Source: Chloroflexota bacterium (GTDB lineage: Bacteria > Chloroflexota > Dehalococcoidia > UBA2979). From it: 64,000 nt of DNA. Location: assembly GCA_002716405.1 (NCBI GenBank), contig PBBA01000003.1, forward strand, positions 1-64,000. Reading direction: 5' to 3'. The notes under the pieces are model-generated. The model had not been told where the DNA came from. It made no database searches and was given only the letters and a program-made list of their open reading frames with translations. A program made the position numbers and the translations under genes. Shown in pieces: positions 44,199 through 52,799 of this stretch (position 1 is the first letter of the stretch; each line of letters starts with the position of its first letter).

Positions 44199-45845
44199 AT
44201 GATGTCTTCAATTTCAAATTCTAAAGATATTTTTCATTCCAATCAGGTTTTACCAGATTATGTCAATGCTTTACTTAACCCAGAAACTTATGATTTCGAT
44301 GTTAATGAAATTACATTAATCCAAACACATATTTCATATGTTTTCCTTACAGGTGAAAGAGTTTATAAAACTAAAAAACCAGTCAATTTTGGTTTTATCA
44401 ACCAACTTGACTTAAAGCAACGTCATAAAAATTGCATCCAAGAAATAGAGCTAAATAAGAGATTAGCTCCTGATATTTATACAAATATAGTCACGATCGC
44501 AAAATCACGATCAGGTGAATTTAAAATTTTCACAGACAACATTAAAGAAGACTTCATTATAGTTGAGTATGCAGTTGAAATGAAACAACTACCCAGTAAG
44601 GCTATTTTGGGAAATATTCTAGAAAAAGGTACAGTACCTAAAGAATTTTCACGTCAGTTTGCTGAACTTCTATTAGACTTTCACTCAAAAAATAGCTCGC
44701 AAAATTCTACCATCAAATTTGCTGGAGAATCTGCTATGAAAAATTGGTGGGTCAGAGAAAGTCAAGAAGCATCAAAGTTTATTGGTTCAACTTGGAATCC
44801 AAAAGAGGCTGAAGAATTTAATGAGACAATTCAAAAATTTTTAAAACAAAATACCGAACTCCTAAATAATCGTACCCGCCAAGGAAATATCGTTGAAGGT
44901 CATGGTGATTTACATTCCATGCACGTTTATCTGTTAGATGAAAAAATCGTGATAGTAGATTGCATTGAATTTAACGATTGGTTCAATTTTCGAATTCTTG
45001 ATAAAGGATATGATATCGCTTTTATAGCCATGGATTTGGAAGCCAGAGGATTTCCTGAAATAGGAGATGATATTGTGGGAAGGTATATTGTTGCATCTGG
45101 TGATGAAACCTTACCCGTACTACAACCATTACATCGTGCTTTTCGAGCTTTCGTAAGAGGTAAAGTCGAATCAATAGAATCCCAACAAATAGGTATACCC
45201 ACTAAGCAAAAAAGAGAAAAAGCAAAGTCAGCAAGTGAGTATTTTTCACTAGCGACAAAATTAATTGGTAAAGGAAAAGAACCAGTGCTAGTCCTGATGT
45301 GTGGACTATCTGGTACAGGAAAATCTACTATCGGATCCCAATTATGTGCACGTATAGGCGCAGCATACCTATCATCAGATATTGTTCGAAAAAAAATTGC
45401 TGATCTTCCCTTATACGGTAAAATTTCAAGGCAACAAAGAGATGAAATTTATAGTGCGAAAATGACGGAACAAACCTATCGAAATATGCGAGAAAAAGCA
45501 GAACAATATATCCAAAAAGGTTATTCAGTCATTCTAGATGCTACATATACAAACATACTAGATAGAAAAAAAGTATTAGACATAGCCAGAAAATATAATT
45601 ACAAAACTTTAATCATCGACCTAAAAACTACAGAATCAGAGGCACTTAGCCGTATCGCATACAGAATGTTTGATCACTTAAATGTCTCTGATGCCACCTC
45701 AGCAATATATCGTGGACAAGTCGAACAATTAGTGCCGATTACAGAAAAAGAGGGAACAGTAATGGTGATAGAAAATAATGATTCTCCGTATAAGATAGTT
45801 CAGCAAATAATACAAAAAATATCCCTGCTAACTGATAACAAATAA
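44199..45845 (+). CDS. APH-like kinase fused to a P-loop kinase domain
   Basis: A 548-aa two-domain protein. The N-terminal half resembles aminoglycoside phosphotransferases, with the catalytic-loop segment VEGHGDLHSMHVYLL (about 232-246) and the metal Asp in IVDCIEFNDW. The C-terminal half is a P-loop kinase with Walker A GLSGTGKST (369-377) and a later VILDATYTNILDR. Proteins with this APH plus zeta-toxin/gluconate-kinase-like fusion are known as conserved hypotheticals; antibiotic resistance should not be assumed. ATG codons at 44199 and 44202 are both possible, and no clear Shine-Dalgarno sequence is visible. The acyl-CoA dehydrogenase gene follows after 12 bases. Confidence 0.78.
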   Translation: MMSSISNSKDIFHSNQVLPDYVNALLNPETYDFDVNEITLIQTHISYVFLTGERVYKTKKPVNFGFINQLDLKQRHKNCIQEIELNKRLAPDIYTNIVTIAKSRSGEFKIFTDNIKEDFIIVEYAVEMKQLPSKAILGNILEKGTVPKEFSRQFAELLLDFHSKNSSQNSTIKFAGESAMKNWWVRESQEASKFIGSTWNPKEAEEFNETIQKFLKQNTELLNNRTRQGNIVEGHGDLHSMHVYLLDEKIVIVDCIEFNDWFNFRILDKGYDIAFIAMDLEARGFPEIGDDIVGRYIVASGDETLPVLQPLHRAFRAFVRGKVESIESQQIGIPTKQKREKAKSASEYFSLATKLIGKGKEPVLVLMCGLSGTGKSTIGSQLCARIGAAYLSSDIVRKKIADLPLYGKISRQQRDEIYSAKMTEQTYRNMREKAEQYIQKGYSVILDATYTNILDRKKVLDIARKYNYKTLIIDLKTTESEALSRIAYRMFDHLNVSDATSAIYRGQVEQLVPITEKEGTVMVIENNDSPYKIVQQIIQKISLLTDNK

Positions 45846-45857
45846 ATTAGGAGTATC

Positions 45858-47015
45858 ATGCCTGATTCACTTCCATTAGATTTACAAAATTTACAAACCA
45901 AAATGCAATCTTTTATCGATGATGTGCTTACGGATATCGAAGCAAAAATAGAATCGAATATTAATCAACCTATACCAAACAATATACTCGACGAAGCAAG
46001 GATACGTTCTATCGAAAGTGGAATCTGGGGGTTAACGCAACCTGCAGAATTTGGAGGTAGCGAAGCTAATATACTTGAAATGACTATCGTCCGTGAAATT
46101 CTGGGACAGGCTAATTTGAGAATAGGTAATCATGTACTTGGTCCACATCCAGGAATTCTAGCCTCAGTTAAAGGAAAATTGCGTGAAGATTACTTGCTAC
46201 CTTTAATGAAGGGTGAAAAAAGAGGAGCCTTTGCCTTTACGGAAGCACAAACAATACCTAATGGTAAACCAACTTGGGCATCTTTAGAAAATCAAGAACT
46301 TACAATTACAGGACAGAAATCTTTCGTCAGCGGAGGAAGTAATGCCGACTTTTTTTCAACTTTAGTAAATATTGAATCGAAAAATAGAACTAGTGGCACG
46401 GCGATAGTTTTAATTGATAAAAATTCCAAAGGTCTATCAATTGAACGTGAATTCCGAAGTATAGACGGCAGTAGTCATATTTCGATCATTTTGAATTCTG
46501 TAAAGGTCCCTGATTGGCACATTGTTGGAGAAATAGGTGAAGGAATGCCAAGGGCTCTACGAAATATCAGTAATGTACGTATGGCTATCGCTGCAAAATC
46601 AACTGGCATAGCAAGTTGGGCAACTCAATTTACAGTTAAAAATATCCAACAACCTCACCGAAGTGGAATATCTCTCAGTGAACGGGAGGGAGTTCGCTTA
46701 CGACTAGCAGACATGTTAATTCAAGTATACGCAATGCGAAGCATACTTTATCGTACTGCAAAAATTGCCAACACAAATAATACCCCCGTCATGAACGAAG
46801 TCCTGACAACTAAAGTTTTTTGTACTGAGCAGGTAGGAATGATAATTGATCGGGCAATTGATCTTTGTGGAGGAAGTTCCCTCATTGAAGGACATCCCTT
46901 AGAACGTACTTATCGCGATGTAAGATCGTTACGTTTTGCAGAGGGAGCTTCAGATACCCTAAGACTAAATCTAGCTAAAGATTATCTAGAATCAGACAAT
47001 TCAATTCGTTTCTAG
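45858..47015 (+). CDS. Acyl-CoA dehydrogenase
   Basis: A 385-aa FAD flavoenzyme. N-terminal helical domain, then FAFTEAQTIPNGKPTWASLENQ with GQKSFVSGGSNADFF (middle beta domain), then a helical C-terminus with IDLCGGSSLIEGHPLERTYRDVRSLRFAEGASDTLRL. The GGxxxxxxHPLER-like block and the AEGASD segment hold the usual position of the FAD contacts and catalytic Glu. AGGAG lies five bases before the ATG. It would introduce a 2,3-double bond in an acyl-CoA; the substrate is unknown. Its C-terminal active-site Glu identity should be confirmed by alignment. Confidence 0.87.
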   Translation: MPDSLPLDLQNLQTKMQSFIDDVLTDIEAKIESNINQPIPNNILDEARIRSIESGIWGLTQPAEFGGSEANILEMTIVREILGQANLRIGNHVLGPHPGILASVKGKLREDYLLPLMKGEKRGAFAFTEAQTIPNGKPTWASLENQELTITGQKSFVSGGSNADFFSTLVNIESKNRTSGTAIVLIDKNSKGLSIEREFRSIDGSSHISIILNSVKVPDWHIVGEIGEGMPRALRNISNVRMAIAAKSTGIASWATQFTVKNIQQPHRSGISLSEREGVRLRLADMLIQVYAMRSILYRTAKIANTNNTPVMNEVLTTKVFCTEQVGMIIDRAIDLCGGSSLIEGHPLERTYRDVRSLRFAEGASDTLRLNLAKDYLESDNSIRF

Positions 47016-47082
47016 AAATAAACGCTGTTACGCTTTCCATAAGAAATGCAAAGCTAACTATTGGCTACGAAATTTTTGATAT

Positions 47083-48432
47083 ATGAAACATCATTTTTCA
47101 CAAAAAGTTAAGCCAGAAAATCTCACTGACCCTGAAGTGGCTATCAGCCCTTTCCCTGCATCAAAAACAAAATATGAAGAAAAACAACAAACTCCCCCAA
47201 CAGGCATCTGGAAAACATTAGATTCACTTCGTGTTCCAGGATATCGATGGTTTGTTTCAGCTCTAATGTCGAGTTTTGCGGCAATGAACATACAAATGTT
47301 CATTAGAGGGTATTTGGTTTTTCAATTAACCGATTCGTATGCTTATTTAGGAGCTCTTTCTATAGCGCAAGGACTTCCAATGCTGATTCTATCGGTGTTT
47401 GGAGGGGTACTAGCAGACTCTGTACAAAAAAAATACGTTGTCCAGGTTGGTCAAATTGTAAATTCACTTAATGCCTTCCTAATTGCTTTCTGGATTATTT
47501 CTGATCTAATTGTAGTAGAACACCTCCTTGCCGCAGCGTTTGTACAAGGTGCAGTAATGGCACTCCAACAGCCTTCACGTCAAGCTTTAACCCCTGAAGT
47601 AGTAGGCTTAGAACGTTTAACAAATGCCCTAGGATTAAGCATGGTAGGCCTCAACATCAACCGCTTAATTATGCCAGCGCTTGCAGGTTCTATATTAGCA
47701 ATCATCAACCCTGAAGAAGGAATTGGTGGTGCAGAATATATTTACATAGTGATGGGGTCTTTTTATCTACTCGCATCTGTATTAATGATTCCTGTTCCTA
47801 AATCATCGCGAGAGAATAAACAAAAACGTACAATTCAAAATGCACTCAGGGAATTGCAAGATGGAATGATCTACGTAAAAAATAATTCTACCGTAAGAAT
47901 TTTACTTATAACAAATTTACTAGTTGTAAGTGGATCTATGCCATACCAAATATTATTACCTGGAATAGTTGATGAAGTACTAGGTGTTGGTAAAAGTGGT
48001 CTCGGTTTTTTAATGAGCTTACAAGGAATAGGTTCTATCTTTGGTTCATTTTTCATAGCGTCGATGGGTACAAAAAAACGTGGACGTACAATGCTTTATA
48101 GTGGAGTATTATTAGGGATATCACTTCTATTTTTCTCTATTTCGACAAATTATTTCCTAACAGCAGGCATATTAATAATTGTAGGTTTAAGTCAAATTGG
48201 AAGAATGTCATTAGGAAATGTTCTGATTCAATCTTACAGTGAAAATGAGTATCGTGGACGTGTAATGTCTCTTTTCTATGTTTCCTTTGGAATCAGCATG
48301 TTTGCAACTTTCTTAATAGGAATTATTGCCTCTTGGGTAGGACCACAAATAGCAATAGGGGCTTCATCGGTTTGGTTGCTTATTCTTGTTTTTTACCTGA
48401 TGCTAAAGACGAAAATTCCAAACCTTGACTGA
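47083..48432 (+). CDS. MFS transporter, EntS/DHA3-like exporter
   Basis: A 449-aa membrane protein with about twelve segments after a roughly 50-residue cytoplasmic N-terminus. SLRVPGYRWFVSALMSSFAAMN, GGVLADSVQKKYVVQ (motif A-like) and GSFFIASMGTKKRGRTM fit the DHA3/enterobactin-exporter-like group, which exports drugs, siderophores or dyes. No siderophore synthesis genes are nearby, so the cargo is open. The GAF gene begins 15 bases after its stop. Confidence 0.85.
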   Translation: MKHHFSQKVKPENLTDPEVAISPFPASKTKYEEKQQTPPTGIWKTLDSLRVPGYRWFVSALMSSFAAMNIQMFIRGYLVFQLTDSYAYLGALSIAQGLPMLILSVFGGVLADSVQKKYVVQVGQIVNSLNAFLIAFWIISDLIVVEHLLAAAFVQGAVMALQQPSRQALTPEVVGLERLTNALGLSMVGLNINRLIMPALAGSILAIINPEEGIGGAEYIYIVMGSFYLLASVLMIPVPKSSRENKQKRTIQNALRELQDGMIYVKNNSTVRILLITNLLVVSGSMPYQILLPGIVDEVLGVGKSGLGFLMSLQGIGSIFGSFFIASMGTKKRGRTMLYSGVLLGISLLFFSISTNYFLTAGILIIVGLSQIGRMSLGNVLIQSYSENEYRGRVMSLFYVSFGISMFATFLIGIIASWVGPQIAIGASSVWLLILVFYLMLKTKIPNLD

Positions 48433-48447
48433 GCCTTGGAGAGATTG

Positions 48448-48978
48448 ATGGAATCGAAAGATAGTCAATTGGCAGACATTAGAGACCCAGAAGTAATAGC
48501 TTTAAGAGCACTTGCAGGAAAGCTCAGTGAATTACCACAAAAACATCGTCCTGATGAATCTTTACAGGTCGTTGCTGACTTGGCACGTACTTTAACAGAT
48601 GCTACATATTGTGCACTTGCTATTACAAATATAAATAACGATACCGAAGGATTTTTTGTATCTGGTTTAGATGAAGTAACTTTACGTCACTTGAAAACAG
48701 CTCCGCAAGGACATGGACCTTTGGGATCGTTAAGGCTAGATGGAATACCTGTTCAATTCGATAATGTTTCAGAACATGCTAAAGCATTCGGATTTCCACC
48801 CAACCATCCTGAAATGGAACGCCTTTTGGGCGTAGCTATTTGGAGTAACAGAGAGGTTCGAGGTGCTCTCTATGTAACCGATCGGACAGATGGGGAAAAA
48901 TTCAACGAAAATGACAAAAAAATACTACTCACATTGGCAAAACATGCCTCGCATATAGTCACTGAGGAGTGGTATTGA
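48448..48978 (+). CDS. GAF-domain protein
   Basis: A 176-aa protein that is essentially one GAF domain (about 30-175), with the pattern DATYCALAITNI, HGPLGSLRLDG, AFGFPPNHPEMERLLGVAIWS and GALYVTDRTDGEKFNENDKKILLTLAKHA. ATG 48448 is chosen because GGAGA lies five bases upstream; a TTG at 48436 also exists. It has no kinase, HTH or cyclase domain, so it would need partners; ligand unknown. It is cotranscribed with the MFS gene and converges on the dienelactone hydrolase gene, with a hairpin shared at their ends. Confidence 0.82.
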   Translation: MESKDSQLADIRDPEVIALRALAGKLSELPQKHRPDESLQVVADLARTLTDATYCALAITNINNDTEGFFVSGLDEVTLRHLKTAPQGHGPLGSLRLDGIPVQFDNVSEHAKAFGFPPNHPEMERLLGVAIWSNREVRGALYVTDRTDGEKFNENDKKILLTLAKHASHIVTEEWY

Positions 48979-49012
48979 AAACTATTTAAAGTTCAACTCA
49001 AATAGTTTTCAA
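48975..49012. terminator. Bidirectional terminator-like hairpin between convergent genes
   Basis: The arm TTGAAAACTATTT (48975-48987), a 12-base loop, then its exact complement AAATAGTTTTCAA (49000-49012) span both stop codons. The A/T tracts at the stem base make it work-like in either direction, a common compact 3' end for convergent genes. Confidence 0.55.
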
Positions 49013-49661
49013 ACCAATTAACAGATTTAACCCATGAATCCATAGCCGCCTGTTCATGATACGCAGGTCTAGTGTCATTGAAAAAGGAGTGCTGCGCACC
49101 TTGATAAACAGTAATATCATTAGGAATATCATTCGCTTCAAGTGTTGCACGTAACATGTCGACTTGCTCAACAGGAATACCACCGTCTTCCGATCCGTAA
49201 GAACCTAAAACAGGGACCGTGATAGTAGCTATCTGCTCAGCTGATGGCATACCGCCCCCATAATAAACATGTACAGCATCTACACCAGAACCGGGACGAA
49301 TAGCAGCTGCTAATGTCAGACCACCGCCCATACAATAACCCACACATCCAGCCTTAGATACACCATGTTCATCGCGAAGCCAAGCGATAGCACCATCAAT
49401 TTCTTGCGCCGCTAAATCTCTTTCCATCGACATTGCCAATTTTCGAGCTTCATCTGGTTCAGTAGCAATTTCACCATGATATAAATCTGGAGCAAAAGCT
49501 AAATATCCTTCTGCAGCATAACGATCGGCAATTTCTTTAATGTCTTCTGTAAGTCCCCACCATTCTTGAATAACAATGAGACCAGCTTTTGGTTCATCTT
49601 CAGGTTCAGATAAATATCCTGAAATCTCTGTATTATTATGTGCAATTGTTATGTCTGTCAT
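48993..49661 (-). CDS. Dienelactone hydrolase family protein
   Basis: A 222-aa alpha/beta hydrolase with a cysteine nucleophile: VGYCMGGGLTLAA (Cys110), acid Asp159 in YGSEDGG and His191 in GAQHSFFND, with Glu33 in IQEWWGL as in dienelactone hydrolase. Substrates of the family range from chloroaromatic-degradation dienelactones to other esters, so the specific substrate is open. It is a single leftward gene, convergent with the GAF gene, and lies 30 bases downstream of the DUF192 gene. Confidence 0.9.
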   Translation of the reverse strand: MTDITIAHNNTEISGYLSEPEDEPKAGLIVIQEWWGLTEDIKEIADRYAAEGYLAFAPDLYHGEIATEPDEARKLAMSMERDLAAQEIDGAIAWLRDEHGVSKAGCVGYCMGGGLTLAAAIRPGSGVDAVHVYYGGGMPSAEQIATITVPVLGSYGSEDGGIPVEQVDMLRATLEANDIPNDITVYQGAQHSFFNDTRPAYHEQAAMDSWVKSVNWFENYLS

Positions 49662-49691
49662 GATTCCCCTTAATGGCTGATATCAACTTAC

Positions 49692-50318
49692 CTATTGTGC
49701 AAAATTTTCGGAAAATATCGGTCCTAAATATACCTTATCACCAACTGTAATCTCTCTATCAGTATACCAGTTAACAGGTACCTCTACAGCATACTTATAC
49801 AATGTAATGGGCACAATTAACTTTTCTGATTTTGGTTGCATTTGTTCAATTTGGAGGATTTTTCCTTCTTCATCAATAAATGCTATTGAAAGTTCAACAA
49901 AAGTGTCTTTCATCCAAAAAGGTTGGAGGACAAGGTCAGGAAACTTGAACAACATGCCCCTTCCTACTAGCGTATTACGTCCTGACAGGCCAATTGAATA
50001 TTCTTCACGTTTAGGCACCTCAACATGTAGAAAAATACGTTCACCATTTTTTTTGTAAAACTCAATTTTTGGAAGTTGGGAGGTAGGAATTGAATATGTA
50101 GAAGTGACTGGATAATGTGTAATTGATTGTGATAAGGAGACATTAGGAGTCTTAGTTGCTGTAACAATTTCTAATGTGGGTGTCTGAATAGTATTAGTCG
50201 CAAAAAAAATTTCTTCACTGACAGAAACTTTTTGAGAACGATCAAGTACAACGCCAATAATTGCAAAGACGAGAACTATCAATATTAATACATTACTATA
50301 TCGAAATTTTTTCATCAT
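49692..50318 (-). CDS. DUF192-family protein with N-terminal membrane anchor
   Basis: A 208-aa protein. Residues about 8-27 (NVLILIVLVFAIIGVVLDRS) are a signal anchor or signal peptide. Residues about 95-205 match DUF192: VGRGMLFKF, FWMKDTFVELSIAFIDEEGKI and YAVEVPVNWYTDREITVGDKVYL. The FWMKDT block and the EVP-W segment are the family hallmarks. DUF192 proteins are secreted or membrane-bound and of uncertain role. The Ser/Thr-rich segment at about 38-75 is a linker. Confidence 0.85.
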   Translation of the reverse strand: MMKKFRYSNVLILIVLVFAIIGVVLDRSQKVSVSEEIFFATNTIQTPTLEIVTATKTPNVSLSQSITHYPVTSTYSIPTSQLPKIEFYKKNGERIFLHVEVPKREEYSIGLSGRNTLVGRGMLFKFPDLVLQPFWMKDTFVELSIAFIDEEGKILQIEQMQPKSEKLIVPITLYKYAVEVPVNWYTDREITVGDKVYLGPIFSENFAQ

Positions 50319-50371
50319 TTCATTGTAGTGCAGGCGTTGACATGACGTAGCACCATTGAGAAAATTTTCAA

Positions 50372-51130
50372 GTGAAAGATACAGAAACTATTGATTTAGC
50401 ATTGCGCTTATGGCCTGAAGCAAGAGATTCAGGTTATGTTTCGGACCCTACGATGTTAGACATTCTATTGCAAACCTTAGGATCCGAAGGTGCATTAGGT
50501 TATGAATGCGGGTTGCGAACAACTTTTTCACCTTCATCACAAAGTGACAATTTGGCACCTATACTCCTACCTACAGGAGAAAAAACTCCAACAGATGAAC
50601 TCAATACTAAATTAATTGCGAATATTCTCATAACAAGAACTCTTATTGCTGCTGGATTACATGTTGATGAACGTGTCATTCGATCAATGGCAGATACGTA
50701 TGCGTTTTGTTGGGCACCAAAAGGTAATGCAGTTATAGCTTCACCTCTAGCACGTGCGTGTAGCCTTTGGTTAATTGCATTAGATCCTAGTAATGCCTCA
50801 GATAAACCTCTTCCGGTCAGCTGGGATGCTGAATGTTTCAACAATCCAGAAATTTGGGATACAGAATACCGTTTAATATCACATTATGATGTGCGTGAAC
50901 GTGCTATGGATTGGGCAGTATTCGTAAGTGGCGATACTGCAAGAAGAGATGGTTGTTCACGATGGACGATTATAGAACCTTTACTCAGGCTTAAAGATGA
51001 CTCAAGAACAAGAATAGCTTTAAGTGCTTATGCTGAATCAGAAGATGCAGTAGAAACCAATGCCTCAGCTGCTTCGATGTTAGAAAGAGGTAGAATCGCA
51101 AATCTTCTTAATGCAGTTGAATGGGATTGA
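50372..51130 (+). CDS. Conserved-looking hypothetical protein, function not recognised
   Basis: A 252-aa soluble protein with GTG start (50372); I see no strong ribosome site. It has no signal or membrane segment, and no motif I can name. Visible blocks are DLALRLWPEARDSGYVSD at the N-terminus, AFCWAPKGNAVIASPLARACSLWLIAL in the middle and RLISHYDVRERAMDWAVFVSGD towards the C-terminus. It reads as a mainly helical protein with Trp-rich segments. It is divergent from the DUF192 gene and convergent with a HAD gene five bases away. The coding call rests on length, composition and the tight fit between neighbours. Confidence 0.7.
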   Translation: MKDTETIDLALRLWPEARDSGYVSDPTMLDILLQTLGSEGALGYECGLRTTFSPSSQSDNLAPILLPTGEKTPTDELNTKLIANILITRTLIAAGLHVDERVIRSMADTYAFCWAPKGNAVIASPLARACSLWLIALDPSNASDKPLPVSWDAECFNNPEIWDTEYRLISHYDVRERAMDWAVFVSGDTARRDGCSRWTIIEPLLRLKDDSRTRIALSAYAESEDAVETNASAASMLERGRIANLLNAVEWD

Positions 51131-51135
51131 TATCG

Positions 51136-51528
51136 CTATTCATCTTCGGAAGCCATTTTATTTATAGCTTCGAGAACATCAAGTAACTCCCTATCATCTG
51201 GATCTGCCATATCAGAGATGTGGTATCCCTCAAAGGCATCTACAACACTTTTATGGTCATCAATGACAAAATCAGGAAATGTGTGGACATCAAAAGTTTT
51301 TAATCCTTCATGATGGTCTTGGAGAGGTTTTAAGAAATAATCTTCAACATATTCATCTAGCTTATGACGACGCATATCCCAACGCCGAATCCCTACGCCT
51401 GACCAGACAAATATTTTATGTCCATCTGCTTGAAGTTGTTCAAAAACTTCTTTGGCATGATTCCGTAGTTTCCCATCCCACATAATCAAAGTGTTATCTA
51501 CATCGAAAAAAATATTTAACTGACGCAC
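51136..51528 (-). CDS. HAD-superfamily phosphatase-like protein
   Basis: A 130-aa small HAD protein. Motif I is FFDVDNTLI (Asp9 nucleophile, Asp11), motif II the Ser in VWSGVG, and motif IV DFVIDDHKS. It lacks a cap domain of size and would be a small phosphatase or a mag-ion-dependent hydrolase. It is the last gene of a leftward operon, and its ATG shares a base with the alpha/beta hydrolase stop. The substrate is unknown. Confidence 0.78.
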   Translation of the reverse strand: MRQLNIFFDVDNTLIMWDGKLRNHAKEVFEQLQADGHKIFVWSGVGIRRWDMRRHKLDEYVEDYFLKPLQDHHEGLKTFDVHTFPDFVIDDHKSVVDAFEGYHISDMADPDDRELLDVLEAINKMASEDE

Positions 51529-52316
51529 TAATTATCTCCAAACTGTTCATGTAAAAAATCGTCAACAATACCATTAAAAACTTCAGGTGCTTCAAAATAG
51601 ACTGAATGTCCACAATCAGGAACAAGTATAAACTGAGATCCTGCAATCAATTGATGCACTTCTTTTATAATTTCTGGTGGAGTCAGTGTGTCTTCATTAC
51701 CGACTATAAACAAGCAAGGAACTGCTAACTTTTCTACATCTTCTTTGGATGGTTGCCAGTATGGAATATCCTTACCTTTATCTATTAGCACTGGATTCAG
51801 AGCTTGAATCTGTTGATAAAGAAAAGTTTTTTCAGGATTGTTAGCCTGGAAATCTCTTGCCAAAGCTCTATGTACTAGCGGCTTACTTGCACCTGGTCCC
51901 TTAGAAGTAAATTCACGTAATTTATTATCTAGAAATTCCCAATCAAAAAAGCCCCAAGTATCTGCCATAACTAATGCATTAACGCGCTCGGGATTACGTA
52001 CTGTAAATCCTAAAGCTGATCGACCACCCATAGATTGAGCAATGATAATGCAATCATTAATATTTAATGAATCTAGCAATAATTCTACATCGTCAACAAA
52101 TCGAGAATATCCTAAACCATCGGGATCCATGGATCGACCAAAGCCTCTTTGATCTAAGCTTAGACATCTATATCTTTCACGGAAATGAGGCATTTGTTGC
52201 CACCACGACATGTGATTTCCTGCTGCGCCATGTAAAAAAAGAATGGTTTCTTCTTTTTGATTAGGATTTTGTTCATCATAAAATAATGTACTACTTTCGA
52301 ATTCAATTGACGGCAT
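51528..52316 (-). CDS. Alpha/beta hydrolase
   Basis: A 262-aa hydrolase. LFLHGAAGNHMSWW (oxyanion), Ser95 in IIAQSMGGRSALGF, acid Asp in IVGNEDTLTPPE and His in PDCGHSVYFEAP make the triad. The Q-S-M-G-G nucleophile elbow and the topology resemble esterases/enol-lactone hydrolases. It is cotranscribed with the CinA-like gene (12 bases upstream) and the HAD gene, so it may act on a small acyl metabolite. Substrate unknown. Confidence 0.85.
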   Translation of the reverse strand: MPSIEFESSTLFYDEQNPNQKEETILFLHGAAGNHMSWWQQMPHFRERYRCLSLDQRGFGRSMDPDGLGYSRFVDDVELLLDSLNINDCIIIAQSMGGRSALGFTVRNPERVNALVMADTWGFFDWEFLDNKLREFTSKGPGASKPLVHRALARDFQANNPEKTFLYQQIQALNPVLIDKGKDIPYWQPSKEDVEKLAVPCLFIVGNEDTLTPPEIIKEVHQLIAGSQFILVPDCGHSVYFEAPEVFNGIVDDFLHEQFGDN

Positions 52317-52328
52317 AATCTACTTTCT

Positions 52329-52799
52329 TCAATCTACTAAAGATTCATTCAAAATTTTAAATGCATGCAATGCCGCTTCGTTCATAATCTCATCGCGATT
52401 ACCTTCAAATTGGAATTGTTCCACTACATTACTTCTATCAGAGAAACATCCAATAAAATACAATCCTGAAGATTTCTGGCTCCCTACAATTGGACTTGCA
52501 ATTCCAGATTCTGCTATAACAAAATCTGACTGAAATAATTCTTTTGCTTTTAATCCCATTTGCGTAACAACTTCAATAGAAACAGCACCATGTACATCCA
52601 TTACATCTTCAGAAATACTCAAAATATTAATCTTAGATTGATTCGAGTATGTCGAAATTGTCCCCCTGAAGACTTGAGATGCTCCTGGTATCGCGACAAT
52701 ACTTTGACCAAGCAATCCACCTAAAGAAGCTTCAGCACAGGCTAATGTAAGATCGTTATTTTTCAGTTTATTTAGACAAAGTTCCACTATAGATTTCAT
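52329..52799 (-). CDS. CinA C-terminal (PncC-like nicotinamide-nucleotide amidase-like) protein
   Basis: A 156-aa stand-alone CinA domain. IVAIPGASQVFRGTISTYSNQSKINIL, GAVSIEVVTQMGLKAKELF and VIAESGIASPIVGSQKSSGLYFIG fit the family. The usual AESCTGG active-site motif is AEASLGG here, so the family Ser is Ala and the Thr is Leu, although a Ser remains one place on; activity is therefore in doubt. It overlaps the enoyl-CoA hydratase gene by four bases. PncC deamidates nicotinamide mononucleotide. Confidence 0.78.
   Translation of the reverse strand: MKSIVELCLNKLKNNDLTLACAEASLGGLLGQSIVAIPGASQVFRGTISTYSNQSKINILSISEDVMDVHGAVSIEVVTQMGLKAKELFQSDFVIAESGIASPIVGSQKSSGLYFIGCFSDRSNVVEQFQFEGNRDEIMNEAALHAFKILNESLVD

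Noticed and set aside
44199-45845. Aminoglycoside-resistance gene
   Set aside because: The APH-like half belongs to a fusion family without evidence for antibiotic substrates.
47016-47082. tRNA gene in the 67-base gap before the MFS gene
   Set aside because: No cloverleaf, anticodon arm or TTC-loop consensus could be found.
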